DNA from: Talaromyces rugulosus
Lineage: Eukaryota; Ascomycota; Eurotiomycetes; Eurotiales; Trichocomaceae
Assembly (NCBI RefSeq): GCF_013368755.1
Contig: NC_049566.1
Location: forward strand, 1,798,001-1,862,000
Direction: 5' to 3'
Length of the DNA: 64,000 nt
Numbering within the stretch: position 1 is the stretch's first letter; each line of letters opens with the position of its first letter. The notes beneath the pieces are model-generated. The model was not told the DNA's origin. It saw only the letters and a program-made list of their open reading frames with translations, and made no database searches. Below are positions 35,105 to 47,700 of this stretch, piece after piece. The position numbers and the translations under genes are program-made.

Positions 35105-36285
35105 CTAGGTAGGTATTATTAAAACAGAGAATGTTTTGAGGAGGGACTGGGAGTTGTAAGAAAATCTAACGAGATATCTGTTAGATCTTGAACAGTGGGT
35201 AAGGTGTTCAGAGCACCTACCTGTGGGAACGATGCTCGTTTTGATCGCGAAGGTGGTTTATTCTTAGCATGTTAGCTACTAACCAAAAAGCCTTCGGCTG
35301 TTTGGTCAGTCCTTATTATCCAACATTTATGACGAGGCTGAGGTGAAGGAAGATGGAGAGATATAAATTACTGCAGTAATGTAGATTACTGACATGTTTC
35401 AGGCTAGTAACAACTTTATTATTACCGATTATTACGTGGTATAGTAACGTATTGACTAGTAACAGTATTTATCACTATAACAACAAAGAAGTTTGGTATA
35501 GTACCAAGCCACAATCCATGAATGATTAATTATATGTCAATGAGTTGAGAAATATTAGACTAGCGCCATTGGGCCATCAATGCAGTATAAACTAAGAATA
35601 ACCAGCATACTATTCAAGCAGTCCCACATATTCTATTGTGGACGTGACTGCATTCTTCTTCATAGTGAGATGAATTCCCAAGCAACCCACCGACAAAAAG
35701 ATAAGAGATAAACTCACTTTTCCTAGTTCTACATTGTCCTTCTGTGTACAACGGGGATATATCAATTGATATAACAAGAATACTTACATTATTTCAAGGT
35801 TGAAGTGTATGTCGTGATATGTTGTTATATGTGAACTAACCCTAATTAGGAATAGTTCATTTTAGATATATCTTTGAAATCCACTTAAAGGTCGTATAAT
35901 TTATTTATTTTTATTTTAATTCAGACGAGAACATTGAATTCCCGTGGTCAATTTCCATTAAATGAGCAGCAACAAGACGGTGGTTGAGCGTGGTAGTGTC
36001 TCCTGCTAAGTGACTCTAGTGACGTGATTGCGCAATGCATGCGTGGTCGTTGAGCAGGGGCCTTTCTTATCTTGCTTCTCTCGCTTCTCTCGCTTCTCTC
36101 GCGTGGGATGTAGACTACTCACTCATCAGTCTCCGTACTCGGTGACTCTCGAGTCGCAATAGTAATTATCACACGCGTCGCCGTGTAACTAGTTACTTGT
36201 TACTGTTACTGCCCGGCGGTCTAGCTCCAAGTGGACACTTCACCAACAAAGGCCAGCTTGCCAGTTGCCTCGTTCCGCCACATGG
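35105..36285. other. AT-rich intergenic stretch plus AT-1 promoter
   Basis: Left 850 bp is AT-rich (many ATTAT/TAATA runs), no gene seen. Near 36071-36101 a 10-bp unit (CTTCTCTCGC-like) is repeated three times in tandem. The last 150 bp, with CCGTACTCGG and TTACTGTTACTG, should be leader of the transporter gene. Confidence 0.5.
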
Positions 36286-38293
36286 ATGCATTCCACCACC
36301 ACCAGCTCTCCTTCGCTCGCTTCTTTTGCGTCTGATCCTTTACTTTCCTTGAACAGGGTCGATCCTTTTGACAGCCATCCCGTGAATGAATCAGATCTGG
36401 AGCTACAGTCGCTATCTCGTTCCGCACACGACACCGAAACAGACTCTGATCTAGACCTGTCAGATTCACAGATGAAGCGCCGGACTCGTGACAAGACTGC
36501 CAAAAACGGTGCTCCTCCGGGCCTGACCATCGAAACAGGACAAGGACAAAACGGCCTCGTAAACGGCGACATGAATTCGCAGCTGGAGATGCGGAGAAAG
36601 GACCCTTCGGTCGACGCGCCCTCGTCAGCGCAGCACGCCACGCGCGTGATGGAGCGAGAGAGCTTCACCCTAGATGACGAGCCGCCCGAGGTGCCTCGCA
36701 CCCCGATGCTGAAGAATACAAGTTTCTACGCGCTGCCGGAGCAGGATCGCCGCAATTTCTTGCTGCTCGTGCTGCTGTACTTTCTCCAGGGCATCCCCAT
36801 GGGCCTGGCCAGTGGCTCGGTGCCGTTCCTTCTCAAACCGCACATTTCGTATGGTCAAATCGGTGTCTTCTCGTTGGCCTCGTATCCGTACTCGTTGAAA
36901 CTGCTCTGGAGCCCGATCGTGGATGCTGTGTGGAGCAAAAGGCTGGGTCGCCGCAAGAGCTGGATCACCCCGGTACAATTGCTTTCGGGCTTGGCCATGG
37001 TGTATCTGTCTGGACACGCCGAAACGATGTTGCGCGCGGCTGGCGAAAGTGACGCCAATGTGTGGACTTTTACCAAATGGTGGTTCTTCCTCGTTTTCCT
37101 CTGCGCAACTCAGGATATTGCCGTCGACGGCTGGGCGCTTACTCTCCTTTCACCACAAAACATCTCCTACGCTTCTACCGCACAGACAGTTGGCCTTACC
37201 GCTGGTCACTTCCTTTCGTATACCGTGTTCCTCGCATTCAACTCTGCCGATTTTGCCAACAAGTGGTTCCGCTCGCCAGCAAATGCCGATCCTGAACATG
37301 GTTTGTTGTCGCTCGGAGGCTATATTGCGTTTGCCGGATGGGCTTACATTGTCGTGACCATTGCACTGTTTTTGCTTAAGAAGGAGGAGCGCAGCAATGA
37401 CAAGGACGGCATTATCGAGGTCTACCACAGCATGTGGAGTGTGTTGAAACTGAAAAACATTCAAATGATCATCATTGTCCATCTGATTGCCAAAATTGGA
37501 TTCCAGGCAAACGACGGAGTCACAAGCCTCAAGCTCATCGACAAGGGCTTTGGCCAGGATAACATGGCATTGGTTGTGCTCATCGACTTTCCATTCGAGA
37601 TCGCTTTGGGTTATTATGCCGGCCAGTGGTCCACCGAATACACTCCGATGAGGCTATGGTGCTGGGCGTTTATGGGCCGACTGGCGGCTGCTGTGTTTGC
37701 TCAGTTTACTGTCATGATATACCCAGCCGGCTCAGAGATTCCATTCTGGTATCTGTTGACTGTGATTGGAGAGCATGTGCTGTCGACCTTTATGAACACG
37801 GTCATGTTTGTGGCCGTGTCTGCGTTCCATGCTCGCATCTCCGATCCAGCCATTGGAGGAACTTATATGACACTTCTTGCCACGTTCGTCTTCTCCCTAT
37901 TTTTTTCTTTCCTTTTTTTTAGGCTAAATACTAACTACCAATAGGGTTTCCAATCTTGGAGGAACATTCCCGAAATTCTTCATTCTCAAACTTGTCGATG
38001 CCTTTACCACAGCAACTTGTATCCCCCCATCGACACGCCCCGACACTTCGAAACTCACTGGCGACCTCGTCACTTCGGCCTTTTCTTGTGCTCTCGAAGC
38101 AGACAAGAGTCGCTGCAAAGCCGGCGGCGGCGAATGCGTAATCGAGCAGGACGGTTACTACATGACTAATGTTATTTGCGTCCTTATTGGCGTTGTTACG
38201 TTTTACCTATACATCCGACCCACGGCGCTCAAACTGCAGGCACTGCCACTGCGGGCCTGGAGGGTAACACTGGGCAGTGGGAATAGAGATTAG
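36286..38293 (+). CDS. acetyl-CoA transporter AT-1 (SLC33 family)
   Basis: Two exons (36286-37883, 37945-38293), 648 aa. SLC33A1/AT-1 proteins are MFS-fold carriers moving acetyl-CoA into the ER lumen, where it serves acetylation of proteins and glycans. After a 150-residue acidic, disordered N-terminus the family core starts: FLLLVLLYFLQGIPMGLASG, SLKLLWSPIVDAVW, GRRKSWITPVQLL, CATQDIAVDGWALTLL, NISYASTAQTVGLTAGHFLS, and KIGFQANDGVTSLKLIDKGF. The second exon continues with VSNLGGTFPKFFILKLVDAF, a luminal Cys-containing loop (CKAGGGECVIEQDGYY) and the last span, ending in a basic tail. About 11-12 spans are visible. The upstream in-frame codon at 36265 is not ATG, so ATG 36286 is the start; ATG 36282 is in another frame. 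Confidence 0.94.
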
Positions 38294-38337
38294 ACAGTTT
38301 TAAATGAATAATCAAGTGTATCATTATCTGTTAGACT

Positions 38338-38353
38338 TGTGTGTGTGTGTGTA
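38338..38353. repeat. GT dinucleotide microsatellite
   Basis: A short run of GT units in the 65-bp gap between the convergent AT-1 and TauD-like genes. Likely within both 3' untranslated regions. Confidence 0.7.
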
Positions 38354-38358
38354 TGTTA

Positions 38359-39723
38359 TCAGTAACCCCCCTGCTGGGCCTTCCCATCACTACTCGTCCT
38401 GATTCTCGGCTCCGTCGGAAAATACTGATTCTCAGCATCCACTCCCTCGTACACACGCGTCCACAACTCGTTTAGTCTTGTTGGTGTCGGCCACGCATTC
38501 TCCTCATCTCGTAGCCACAACCGCACCAGATGCCGCTGGGTCTCGGCAGTATCGACAAACCCGTCGCGCGCATGGAAGATGCTGAGATTGTTGACGTATT
38601 GCACATCTCCCGCACGGAAATCGAGCCCGACAGAGTACTTTTCGGCGAGAAAGTGTAGCGCGTCGAGGGCTTCTGCTTGGGCTTCGGTGATGGGCGGGAT
38701 GTCTGGCGAGCGGCCGAGAGACTGGTAGCCTGTGAAGGAGCGGCGGGCATATTGAATCAACACTCGTTCGGGGGCTGAGGCGGTTTGTGGTGTGTGGAAG
38801 AGCAGTGGGCGTGTAGTGTATGGTTTGTCCTTGTTTCCGAATCTTTCATCATGTTAGCATGCACAACAACAACAGCAAGGAGGATGAGGAGGAGGAGGAG
38901 GAGAGACAAACCCATCAAAAACCCATTCCTCTTCAGCCAGCGTCCGAATCAAATCCGGCCTCGTAGCTGCCAGCTCATTATACACCCTCCAACTACTCGC
39001 CAACCGACTCGTGCCACCCTCCGCCGCCTCGCTCAGCGCAAGCAGCGAGATGATATCTCCCGCATCGGTGTGGAAGACTTGTTTCTCGGTGGTGTACGCC
39101 GGCGCGCCGATTCGTCCCTGCGAGTCGGGACGAGTAGACAGGTCCTTGATATGGTTGAGCACCACGTCGGTTGATTGGGTATCGGTGACGATGCGGTCCT
39201 GCCGGCCGCGAATGGGCCCGATATGTGAGCTCACGCCGGCGTAGATGATGATGTTTTCTTCAATGGGGTGCTTGTCCACTGGCAGGCCACGCAGGACTTT
39301 GAAGCCGTGGCCGTGGTGCAACTCGTGCGAGATGGAACGGAGTGTGTCGTGCAGCGTTGGCAGGGGGAATGTTTCTGGGGTGACGAAGCCGGTAGGTTTA
39401 TTCAGAGCTTTTTTTTTGCAATTGTCAGTATTAGTGGTAAGAAAGTAAAAGGGGGGAAACTGACACTGGAAATGCTGCAGCGCCTTCTCAATCTCCTCTA
39501 CCTCGGCAGGCTTCAACTCATACGTCCAGTCATAGCTGCCTGTAAGCTCAGAGCCTTCCCAGACAAGATCTGATTTTAACTCCTTGGGGAAACCTGCAGG
39601 CAACCCTGCTGAGAGGGCTTCTGTAGCGAGACGGCGTGCAGTGCGGGCTTGATATTTGGCGTGGTCCGGGGCATATTGGATGTCTGGTTGTTGGGGAATG
39701 GTGATGGTCTCGGTGGCGGACAT
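38359..39723 (-). CDS. TauD/TfdA-like 2-oxoglutarate Fe(II) dioxygenase
   Basis: Three exons (39723-39465, 39407-38912, 38842-38359), 412 aa. The family oxidises small substrates (taurine, sulfonates, phenoxyacetates, betaines) using 2-oxoglutarate and Fe(II). Metal site: H-x-D in KQVFHTDAGD, and the distal His with the 2-oxoglutarate Arg in ETQRHLVRLWLRD. The family entry motif SLNKPTGFVTPETFPLP is created across the first junction by the donor GTCAGT at 39464, and the DGFGNKDKPY sequence across the second. Other landmarks: GHGFKVLRGLPVDKH, AYTTEKQVF and VNNLSIFHARDGF. The substrate cannot be told; related fungal genes are usually annotated taurine catabolism dioxygenase. Its stop is 65 bp from the stop of the convergent AT-1 gene. 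Confidence 0.92.
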
Positions 39724-40721
39724 TTTGTTCTTATCTCTGTCTTCAGTAAACTTGACTTCGAGGTAGTGTCAACAAGTGGTGTTTTGTGCTGATAGAAGCC
39801 ATCTGGAGACAGAGTAGGGTTTATATGCTGCGGGCGTGAGGGTCAACTTGGTTGCGTGATTCCCGGCTCAGCTTGCGAAAGCCATGCTGATTGATCAAAT
39901 GTCAGTAGCCAAAGCCAATTAGTCTCGAGCGTGGATGTCTCTGATGGCATCTGAGAGAGCGATGGTGCAGTCACCCCGCATCGCTGCTTATCAATTGATG
40001 TGACCTGATGTCGTCATTTGCGTGCCGCGTCTACTTTCCTATCTAGGCAATTTTGTTCTCGCGGCTTACATGTTGTATCTGGCTGTGCATGACTGCTTGG
40101 GTAGAATTGATGTTTAAATATAGCCGGAAAAATAGCAAAAAGAAGTATCTCCCGGTTGTATTGTCATGCTAAATACTAACCCTTATTGATGCCTGACTGC
40201 CAGCACTTGAAGGCATGAATCTGTTCCCATCCAGCAAGTGCCTGAAATATGAAGGTATTTTATATATATCTTAATGTTGATGAGGCATGTATCAGGGCAT
40301 TATTCTAAATATAAATGTTAATTTTTGGGTACCTTATTTGTAAATCTTCAAATTCATGTTAAAAAGTAAACTCCAGTCTATTTTATCAAGTGCCAGCTGT
40401 GTTGTCGACATATATTTTACTCTACTCCACTACCTAAATGCCACCGGATTGTGGAAATTTGACCTTTCAACTCCACAATGTGTTTAAAACCAACTAAATA
40501 TTTATAATCCACCTGATAATTCCAATATTTCAAAACAAAAATTAACTGCTACATACCAACAGTATATACATTGTAAGCGCATGGTTTTGTACCCCGCTAT
40601 CAGCAACTGATAAGAGGGCCCCCCAAAAAAACATCCACCAACAACTCTACGGAGTGTCATGATTTCCGCTCCTCAAAACACCAATCTAAAGAGAGCGACA
40701 CACGACGACAATAAATAAAAA
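39724..40721. other. divergent promoter region
   Basis: 1.0 kb between the divergent dioxygenase and Yae1 genes. AT-rich in the middle (40110-40560) with no frame of interest. It should carry both promoters. Confidence 0.5.
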
Positions 40722-41516
40722 ATGTCGAATTCTCCCACGAGCTCTACACATTCTGCCCCAAATCCCATCGACGCAACAAGATCCATCGCCTCATCGCCGA
40801 CGACGACAATGACATCAGCGCATAGCGGGGGGCCGGACACAGACGGACTTAACGACAACGACGACCGGAATAATAATGAGAATTCGCTTGACGATATCTT
40901 TGGGTCGTCGCCAGGTAGTGAGAACTATTTTCCGATCAATAACAACAACAACAACAGTGCGCGAGAAGCAGAGTCTCGGCCGGAACCCTCAGATTTGCCC
41001 GCTCTGCGCCGGCAACACGTCACCGCTGGGTACCGCGATGGAATCTCAGCGTCCAAAGCCGAACACGTACAGGAAGGATTTGATGGCGGGTACCCCGTTG
41101 GAACGCAGTTTGGACTCAGAGTGGGCACGATATTGGGGATACTAGAGGGCGTGATCAAGGGGTTGCAAGGGCGAGACTCGGCAGGACCGGTCAAGAAACG
41201 AGCCACCCCGGGCACAAAAAAGCAGACCAACGAAAACACCGAAACGGAGGAGGAAAAAGCAGTTCGAAATGAAAGAATACAAAAGATCAAGAAGCTTTAC
41301 ACAACAGCTGTCAAGGAATTAGACGTTGAAGCCCTCTTTGGTGGCCTCAAGACTGACGAAGAAGGCGAAGCGGGAGACCAAAAACCAGAAGCCCGAATGA
41401 AAGCCAAAGCTGAGCCTGTACTGGCCAAATGGGAGAAACTCGTGGGTGTGACAACATGGGAGGAGAACATGGAGACAGTCGAAAGCATGGAAGATGCAGA
41501 CGAAAAAACGGGCTGA
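40722..41516 (+). CDS. yae1: Yae1 (Fe-S adaptor for Rli1/ABCE1)
   Basis: Intronless, 264 aa. Yae1 pairs with Lto1 to bring the cytosolic Fe-S targeting complex to Rli1 (ABCE1), needed for ribosome recycling. The hallmark is the region of repeated G-x3-G: QHVTAGYRDGISASKAEHVQ, EGFDGGYPVGTQFGLRVGTI, then LGILEGVIKGL, about residues 104-148. The upstream SLDDIFGSSPGS motif is also typical. The first 50 residues are Ser/Thr/Asn/Asp-rich, including Asn runs, as in other filamentous fungi. The C-terminal part is charged with a Lys/Glu helix and the motif KELDVEALFGGL. ATG 40722 has a strong context (AAAAATGTC). Confidence 0.92.
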   Translation: MSNSPTSSTHSAPNPIDATRSIASSPTTTMTSAHSGGPDTDGLNDNDDRNNNENSLDDIFGSSPGSENYFPINNNNNNSAREAESRPEPSDLPALRRQHVTAGYRDGISASKAEHVQEGFDGGYPVGTQFGLRVGTILGILEGVIKGLQGRDSAGPVKKRATPGTKKQTNENTETEEEKAVRNERIQKIKKLYTTAVKELDVEALFGGLKTDEEGEAGDQKPEARMKAKAEPVLAKWEKLVGVTTWEENMETVESMEDADEKTG

Positions 41517-43141
41517 CGGTCACAAATCACAAATCACAAGATTTACAGCCTGTCCTCTTTTCCGGTGGACGAAATTTGTACCATCGAAAATACAGCCCAG
41601 TGCACAGCAGCGAGACCGCTATGGGCGGTCGACATATCGGGTAGTTACACCGCGCCAGTCTGAACTTCAGGTCTGCCAATGAAACATTCTACCTGCATTG
41701 TTGAATGTTTCACGGAACTGGAAAGTCAATGGATTTCCTCACATTCAAAACGAGGCTATTTATTGAAAGTCGGTTGTATCCGGCTGGATTTATCCATCAG
41801 CTGGTGGTAGATTTAGAATATTGTGCAGATGGCTGATGACATTGGCTTGGCCATGTTTCAAGAACCAGTAAGCACAAATGAATTACTATAGATCACTACA
41901 CTCCATTGTTAGTCTGCTCACATGGAAAAAGTTTATAATCTCATTATTATTGCATGTGGTAAACGAATGATGTCAATGGATATACTTGCAAAGTACCAAC
42001 ATCAACCTAACTACACCGCTGGAACATTGAAAAAAAAAAAAAAATCTCAAACCACGTTCCAGAACCAGCCAATATTCAAATCCTACCATAAGCCACGCAC
42101 CTAATAATTCATTCCTGCACGAGTATAAACCCAAACGAGAAATCATTCTTAATTGGCCAATCTGCGAGAAACTCCGACGGTTGAACAAACCTCGTGCTTT
42201 TTTATTTTTTATTTCCGAAAACAATACTATTGATTACCCATTTCTGGGTTATGTACGGAGGAAATTATTATTGGATAAAAAAACCCCAAAAAACACCAAT
42301 TATTGTGTCCGCTGTCTATTTCTTCTAGCTTGAATAATAGTCAATCAAGATGCTGATCAATGGATCCCTTACACGGAGGCCGGTATCCATAAACGTGCAT
42401 GAAAATTTTTGAAAAAAAAAAGTAAAAAAAAAAGTGAAGAACTCCGAGAAGATCATCTTGATTGAATTTTGACTACCTTACATGCATGTAATTACCCAGT
42501 TTATGCTATAGCATTGTGAAGATTTTAAATTGCCAAGTTAAATGGTTAAATCTAAATTCCAATCTAATGATACACAACAGACAAAACAAGTACTGTTGAA
42601 GATATTTTATTTTGCCCCAAGAAGTTCAGAAGCTTCTTGTTGAATACTTTCCATCCAACCATCTAGCTAGATGACAGACTAAACCAAACCAAACCAAAAC
42701 CAAAACCTAGACGGCACATCGGGTCGTCTTTTCCTTGCCCGCGCTTTTAATCTCTTTTTTTGGAAACCGGAAAAACGCCAAATGACAAGTAGACCAGAGA
42801 AAAATAGTACAGAGGGATACCCATAACGAGTCTTCCCGACGAGGTAGGACAGATGAAAAATAAAAATAAAACCTTGGCGTTGGACAGTGGGAAAATAGGA
42901 GATTGAAAGGTATGAGTGAGACGTAGTGAGTGAACAAAAAGTGAATGTCCGAAGCGTGTCGGAGTTGTGGTAACAAGCAGGAGAGACAAAAGAGTGTATT
43001 AGTACGTTAGTGCATAATCCATCAACGTGCATAGGAAAAAAAGAGTCATTGTCATGACCATGGAAACGTTGAAACGTTGAAAATCGTAAATATTAAGCAA
43101 TGAAACATGAAACGTCGGCTCGTCGATGCAGAAAGAAATTA
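41517..43141. other. intergenic, no gene recognised
   Basis: 1.6 kb between convergent genes (Yae1 and the disordered minus-strand protein). Contains A-runs (42030-42044, 42413-42432) and a pyrimidine/purine-rich part. The frames at 42679-43032 on the minus strand are out of phase with one another and show no domain; this part may be the 3' untranslated region of the minus-strand gene. Confidence 0.5.
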
Positions 43142-44776
43142 TTAGTTGCTACAGTTTAGTGAACGAAGAGACCCCCACATCCGCTTGAAAACATTCGTGC
43201 GGTATAATGATGAAGTCTCTGTATCAGAAGAGGGTCGGCGACAGTAGTATTGGTGGACGGTCTCCGCCTTGGTGAATGGGAGGAATTCGTCAGTAGCGTT
43301 GGACCGCTGACGGCGCCGGCTTTGGGCCTGAATGGCGGCAGCAGTGGTCGACGTGTCCATTTCGGTGACGGTCTTTTCAGTGCTCTGTCGCGATAAGGGC
43401 GGCGCCAGCGACGTGGTGGACGGGGCCACGAGACGCAGAGTCTGCCTGCTGAGCGGCGGGGGTAGGACATCGGCCATGGAGATGACACTGGCCGCTCCGC
43501 GGTCGTCTAGATACAGCGGTAAATGGGGTAGCTGTGGTGGTGGGGGAGCCGCAGGAAGGTCCGCGTCTAGCGAGTGAGTGATGTCTGCATGTAACTTGGC
43601 ATCTGATTTAGCGATGCGTCGGAGCTGCACGCGACTTCGGACTTTCCGAAGTGTATCAATAGGCCCACGCCGTGATTGTGATCGCCCACTAACAGACTCT
43701 GAATCTGAATCCGACTCCCATACAGATTGTTCCCCATAGGCAACAGAAGTCGAAGTCGACGGCCGCCCAATGGCAGATGCGTTGGTTGCCTGCCGTGTGA
43801 TAGGAGGGGAAGGATTCGGAACCGGACTGGGACAATCGTGCGCGGGAATGAAAAGAGCATGATCAAAGGGTGATGTGTGGGGCTCCATGGTGACTGGGTT
43901 CATTAGGCTCGGCGGCGAAATCTGCGAGGTGTCGATCTGTGACCTCGAACCGGCGCTGTGGGTTTTCCTAGGAGGCGCTTGGCCGGGGTTCTTCAAAATC
44001 GGTGGAAGGCTTGGGAGAGGCTTGGAGCGAAGGGAAGATGCGGCAGACGCGGCAGGGTGCCTGTGGACCATGACGAGCGTTTCAGAGGATGGGGTCTTTG
44101 ATTTTGAACTTGCTGCACGCTCGGCCGGAGTCGATGGCCGCGTGCACGCTCTCGATTTGGTATCGGGAGTAACTGCTGGAAGATAGAATCGAGCGGCGCT
44201 ACGAGACCTGTCTCGACCGGCTGCTCGTTCACTGTGTAGGGCTAGTTGCTGGGTTGCTTTTCGGACGTCTTCGGGGCAATTGGAAGTAGAGCAAGTGGAT
44301 GAAAACGAGCTGCTTGGAGTGAGGTCGGGTGTCAGGCCCGAACCATCGGTTTGAATTGAGCTGTAGGAGTTTTGGCTGTGGTGGTTGTAAGTTCTTTGGA
44401 AATCAGGTGTCGCTGGGCAGTCTGCTGTTCGTAAAGAGGGTGTGTCGTAATGAGCGGCGACAATCTGAGTGGGATGATAATATTGACTAGATAGTGATTG
44501 CTTTTTGTCCTCGGTCATATAAGACATGAAATACTCGTTCTCCAGGTCTTCTAGTTCGACGTCCGAGTCGTCAATGGTACGTGTGTCCCACTGCTTGGAC
44601 GCGTCTAATGCGTGCTCTAGATAGAAAGGGTCGAGATGAGAATCCTCCGCAATAGCTACGGTTGTGGATGACCCAAACGGGTCAATGTCGTGATGCAAGC
44701 CCTTCAAAGCATAACCAGTCAATTGGTTCCCAGGAAGTTGGAGGTGGTAGGGAACCTCAGCACACTCGCCAGCCAT
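43142..44776 (-). CDS. large disordered protein of unknown function
   Basis: Intronless, 544 aa. I recognise no domain. The protein is Ser/Pro/Thr-rich with polar low complexity, e.g. SSSFSSTCSTSNCPED and KPLPSLPPILKNPGQAPP (Pro-rich, SH3- or WW-ligand-like). Two basic or acidic short motifs stand out: SVWESDSDSESVSGRSQSRR followed by RKVRSRVQLRRIAKSD near residue 370, and a C-terminal segment EFLPFTKAETVHQYYCRRPS with VFKRMWGSLRSLN, which is the most protein-like and probably conserved part. No signal or membrane segment is seen. The uninterrupted 1.6-kb frame with coding-like codon use makes it a real gene. A signalling or polarity adaptor is conceivable, but there is no direct evidence. 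Confidence 0.7.
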   Translation of the reverse strand: MAGECAEVPYHLQLPGNQLTGYALKGLHHDIDPFGSSTTVAIAEDSHLDPFYLEHALDASKQWDTRTIDDSDVELEDLENEYFMSYMTEDKKQSLSSQYYHPTQIVAAHYDTPSLRTADCPATPDFQRTYNHHSQNSYSSIQTDGSGLTPDLTPSSSFSSTCSTSNCPEDVRKATQQLALHSERAAGRDRSRSAARFYLPAVTPDTKSRACTRPSTPAERAASSKSKTPSSETLVMVHRHPAASAASSLRSKPLPSLPPILKNPGQAPPRKTHSAGSRSQIDTSQISPPSLMNPVTMEPHTSPFDHALFIPAHDCPSPVPNPSPPITRQATNASAIGRPSTSTSVAYGEQSVWESDSDSESVSGRSQSRRGPIDTLRKVRSRVQLRRIAKSDAKLHADITHSLDADLPAAPPPPQLPHLPLYLDDRGAASVISMADVLPPPLSRQTLRLVAPSTTSLAPPLSRQSTEKTVTEMDTSTTAAAIQAQSRRRQRSNATDEFLPFTKAETVHQYYCRRPSSDTETSSLYRTNVFKRMWGSLRSLNCSN

Positions 44777-47700
44777 GGGCTAGGTAGTCGAGATGGTAGA
44801 TGTGTTGGGAATAGCAACAAGTGGACACATTCGACGCAGCACCAGTTGGCGCACTCAGGAGTAAAGAGAGTGAATAGGGTGAATGGGTGGAAGACTGGTT
44901 GAGAGAGATGATGATGGAGATAGATTCCAAGGGCGACGATGATCTGTTTATACACTCCACAGGGAGCACAACAGTAAAACAAAGGCCCAGCCATTCTAGA
45001 GGTGGCTGACGCCCTCAATCTGCATGCCGATGCTAAAGTGTGTAAACATACATCAATTCGCGTCGCCGCACGGACGCCGGCAAACCTATCATACCTTGCA
45101 TACGGGCTGCACAGGGATGGGGGTCCGGCAAGGTGGACACCCTGCACGGATGGGCTCAAGCTCTATTTTCATCAAGGACCTGGAGCAAGGAGGCACCGGG
45201 GAACCGATGCGGAAACGATATTGCTGCAGGTCCTCAATGTCGAGAGGTTCGGGGTACACAAATCAAGCTGCGACGAGATGCTCTTATCCGGCGCTGAACA
45301 TATCAACTCTGCAGCAGAGAGACCTAAGCTGGGCTTGGTTTCGGCGCGAACTGGCCCGGATGGGCAGGCCATCTTCCGGACATACCCACAGCAGCCGGAT
45401 TACTCGGAGATAATCGTGTTTTCCTAATGCCATTGTTCGAGTGTTTGGAAATTGATATGTTGCAAGGCGCCAAAGAGACAAAGCGCACAGAGTACGAACA
45501 AGACTGTGGTGGCTCGTTCGAGGCAGTGGCGTGTATAGCCTGGCCATTGGATGAGTGTATAAGCACCGAAACATGACGAGTTCGTGAAGGTGTAGTGTAA
45601 AGTTCACTGGATAGGTAATTACATAGTCAGTGGATCCGGGCTCCACCGGTGCCGACACTATGACTTCCGCGGGATGAGACCCGAATCTCCGTTTGGAACA
45701 ACCCTAGACTGAATGTGCAGTAGTTGCATCTGCACTGCACAAGGCAGTCGTATGGTGAGGAATGAGTACCAAGCTGTTGGGAGCGTGGGAGTAATCACCA
45801 CCGTAGCCGTTCGATCCAAGTTGCATCCGCGCTCGGCCAACTGCGGTTGCTATGCAAGCAGGTAGGATCCCCGCATTCCAGGGCTTGTATATTTGTGCAA
45901 CTGGTCGTAAACAGATCGGCGCGTAGGCTCATTAGTTACATCATCGAGATTGCCTGCTCCTGCTCCTGCTTCTTCTTCTTGAAGACAGCGGGCTGGGACG
46001 TGTTTCGGGACCTTCTACACGATGCAGGCTGGACGCAAAGAATCAGAATCGAGCGTCGACGCGCTACAGGGCCCTGGGCCCTGCTGCTCCCGTTGGCCCG
46101 GATGCCCCTTTCCGCTGGCTAGCATGCATGGATTGATGCATCAATTATTACGAGCACAGAGGTGGCGGCCAGACAAGTCGTAAGCGTCAGGTCAGGTCAA
46201 CACCGGGCAGCCGACACATCGACCCAGCCTTGGGCCTTCGGGGACCGGAGAAGTGGCGAGTTCACATTCGGGGACTCGAACGGAGTCGAACTAGGGCATT
46301 CGAGCAGTGCTAGCTGTGGGCTAGTTATTAACCATAGGCCCTAGCGGATGAAAGAGAACCAGCAAGCTGGGTTCTCGTGGGCAGGCTGCCAGTCTTGGTG
46401 CTGGGAGGTCGAGGCACGGCGCCAGGACGAATGAGCGAGGCAGACTCGGCATTGTCGCAGAGGCCTGGGATGCATCACGACGGTAGGGATGGCAGAGGCT
46501 CCAGCAATCTGACATATCGTGAGAGAGTGCGAGAGTGGAAGAAAGGAAGAGTAGCGCTAGCGAGAGGAGTCACGATCGGCTGCGGCCTGTGGGGGAAGGC
46601 GCGCGCCGGCTCCAATTTGGCTCATCCGCGCCGCGCTCTAGAACCCTCGATATGACAAGCGACTTTTCAACCTCTCTCTTCCTTGTCCGCCCAGTTGTGA
46701 GCTCTCTTTGCGGCGCTGTCGACTTCGCGTTATGACACCGCTGCACTGGTCATTACAAAATAACACTTGCTCTCGCCAGTCTCTACGAAAGCACCACTAC
46801 GTACTATACGTCGCTCTGACCATCTAAAACTGCTCTCTTGCGGCCATCTAATTAGGATTCCAGCACACTGGGTCGAATTCGGGTCTAGCCCGGGGAAATG
46901 CACACAATATCGTCTTGCAGCTTGCCTTTTTTCCGCTGGGAGCCAATACAGAGCACACTATCAGAGCCAAGGCCGCTGGGGCACGCAAGGGCATCAAAGC
47001 TGAGACAGTGAGAGGTGGAGTCTAAAAGAGGAAGCCCACTATCTGAACCCACTGTATAAGCCAAAACAAACCAGAAGAGAGACGACTCGTTCGAATTGAG
47101 GAAATCTCCGGCCGAGACCGTTCTTTTCTGGGATCGATGCATTGGGAGCAAATCGACAAGGAGGTTTAAGATCCCCTTTCCCCTGCGTTTATCGTCCGCC
47201 TCACTGACGACCGAAACAGAGGACTTGCCAGGGCTGCCCTTGCTTATGTTGTGTGTGTGTGTGTGCAACAGGTTCGAATCTGCTGTGTTGTACATCCCTT
47301 TTGAGGCATTTTGAAGTTGCTGCCGTAGCAACACAGCTGCTGTCTTTGGTTATTCCTGCGAGGGCAAAGTGATATATTACGATGGCGCATACGAGAACAA
47401 GGGACACCTTCAATAATAGATCTTTTTTTTAATAGATCGACCTGGATGGCTTGTAGATCTCGAGTTTGGCCACGATTGGCCACGACAAATATTGCTACAT
47501 ATATTGTCTTGTAGCTGTTCGAGCCGTGATGGATCATCTAGGGATTGCAAGGCAGAGAATCTGTCGCCGATTGATAGGAGTTGCAGTTTCTGGCTGGGTG
47601 AACGCAAGTTCGTCTTCAGTATCAAAGACCACCCAACGTAGATGTTTGTTTCCTACCAGCTAAACCTTAGAACACCAGTTCTATATTAATAGCCCTGAAT

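Noticed and set aside
34629..35108. 159-codon plus-strand frame
   Set aside because: It is the mirror of the nuclease-family pseudogene on the minus strand, which has the recognisable motifs.
45002..45427. 141-codon plus-strand frame
   Set aside because: A competing frame of similar length overlaps it in another phase and neither has a domain.
47260..47290. tRNA B-box-like sequence GGTTCGAATC
   Set aside because: No matching stem for a T-arm and no A-box or anticodon arm at the right distance on either strand.
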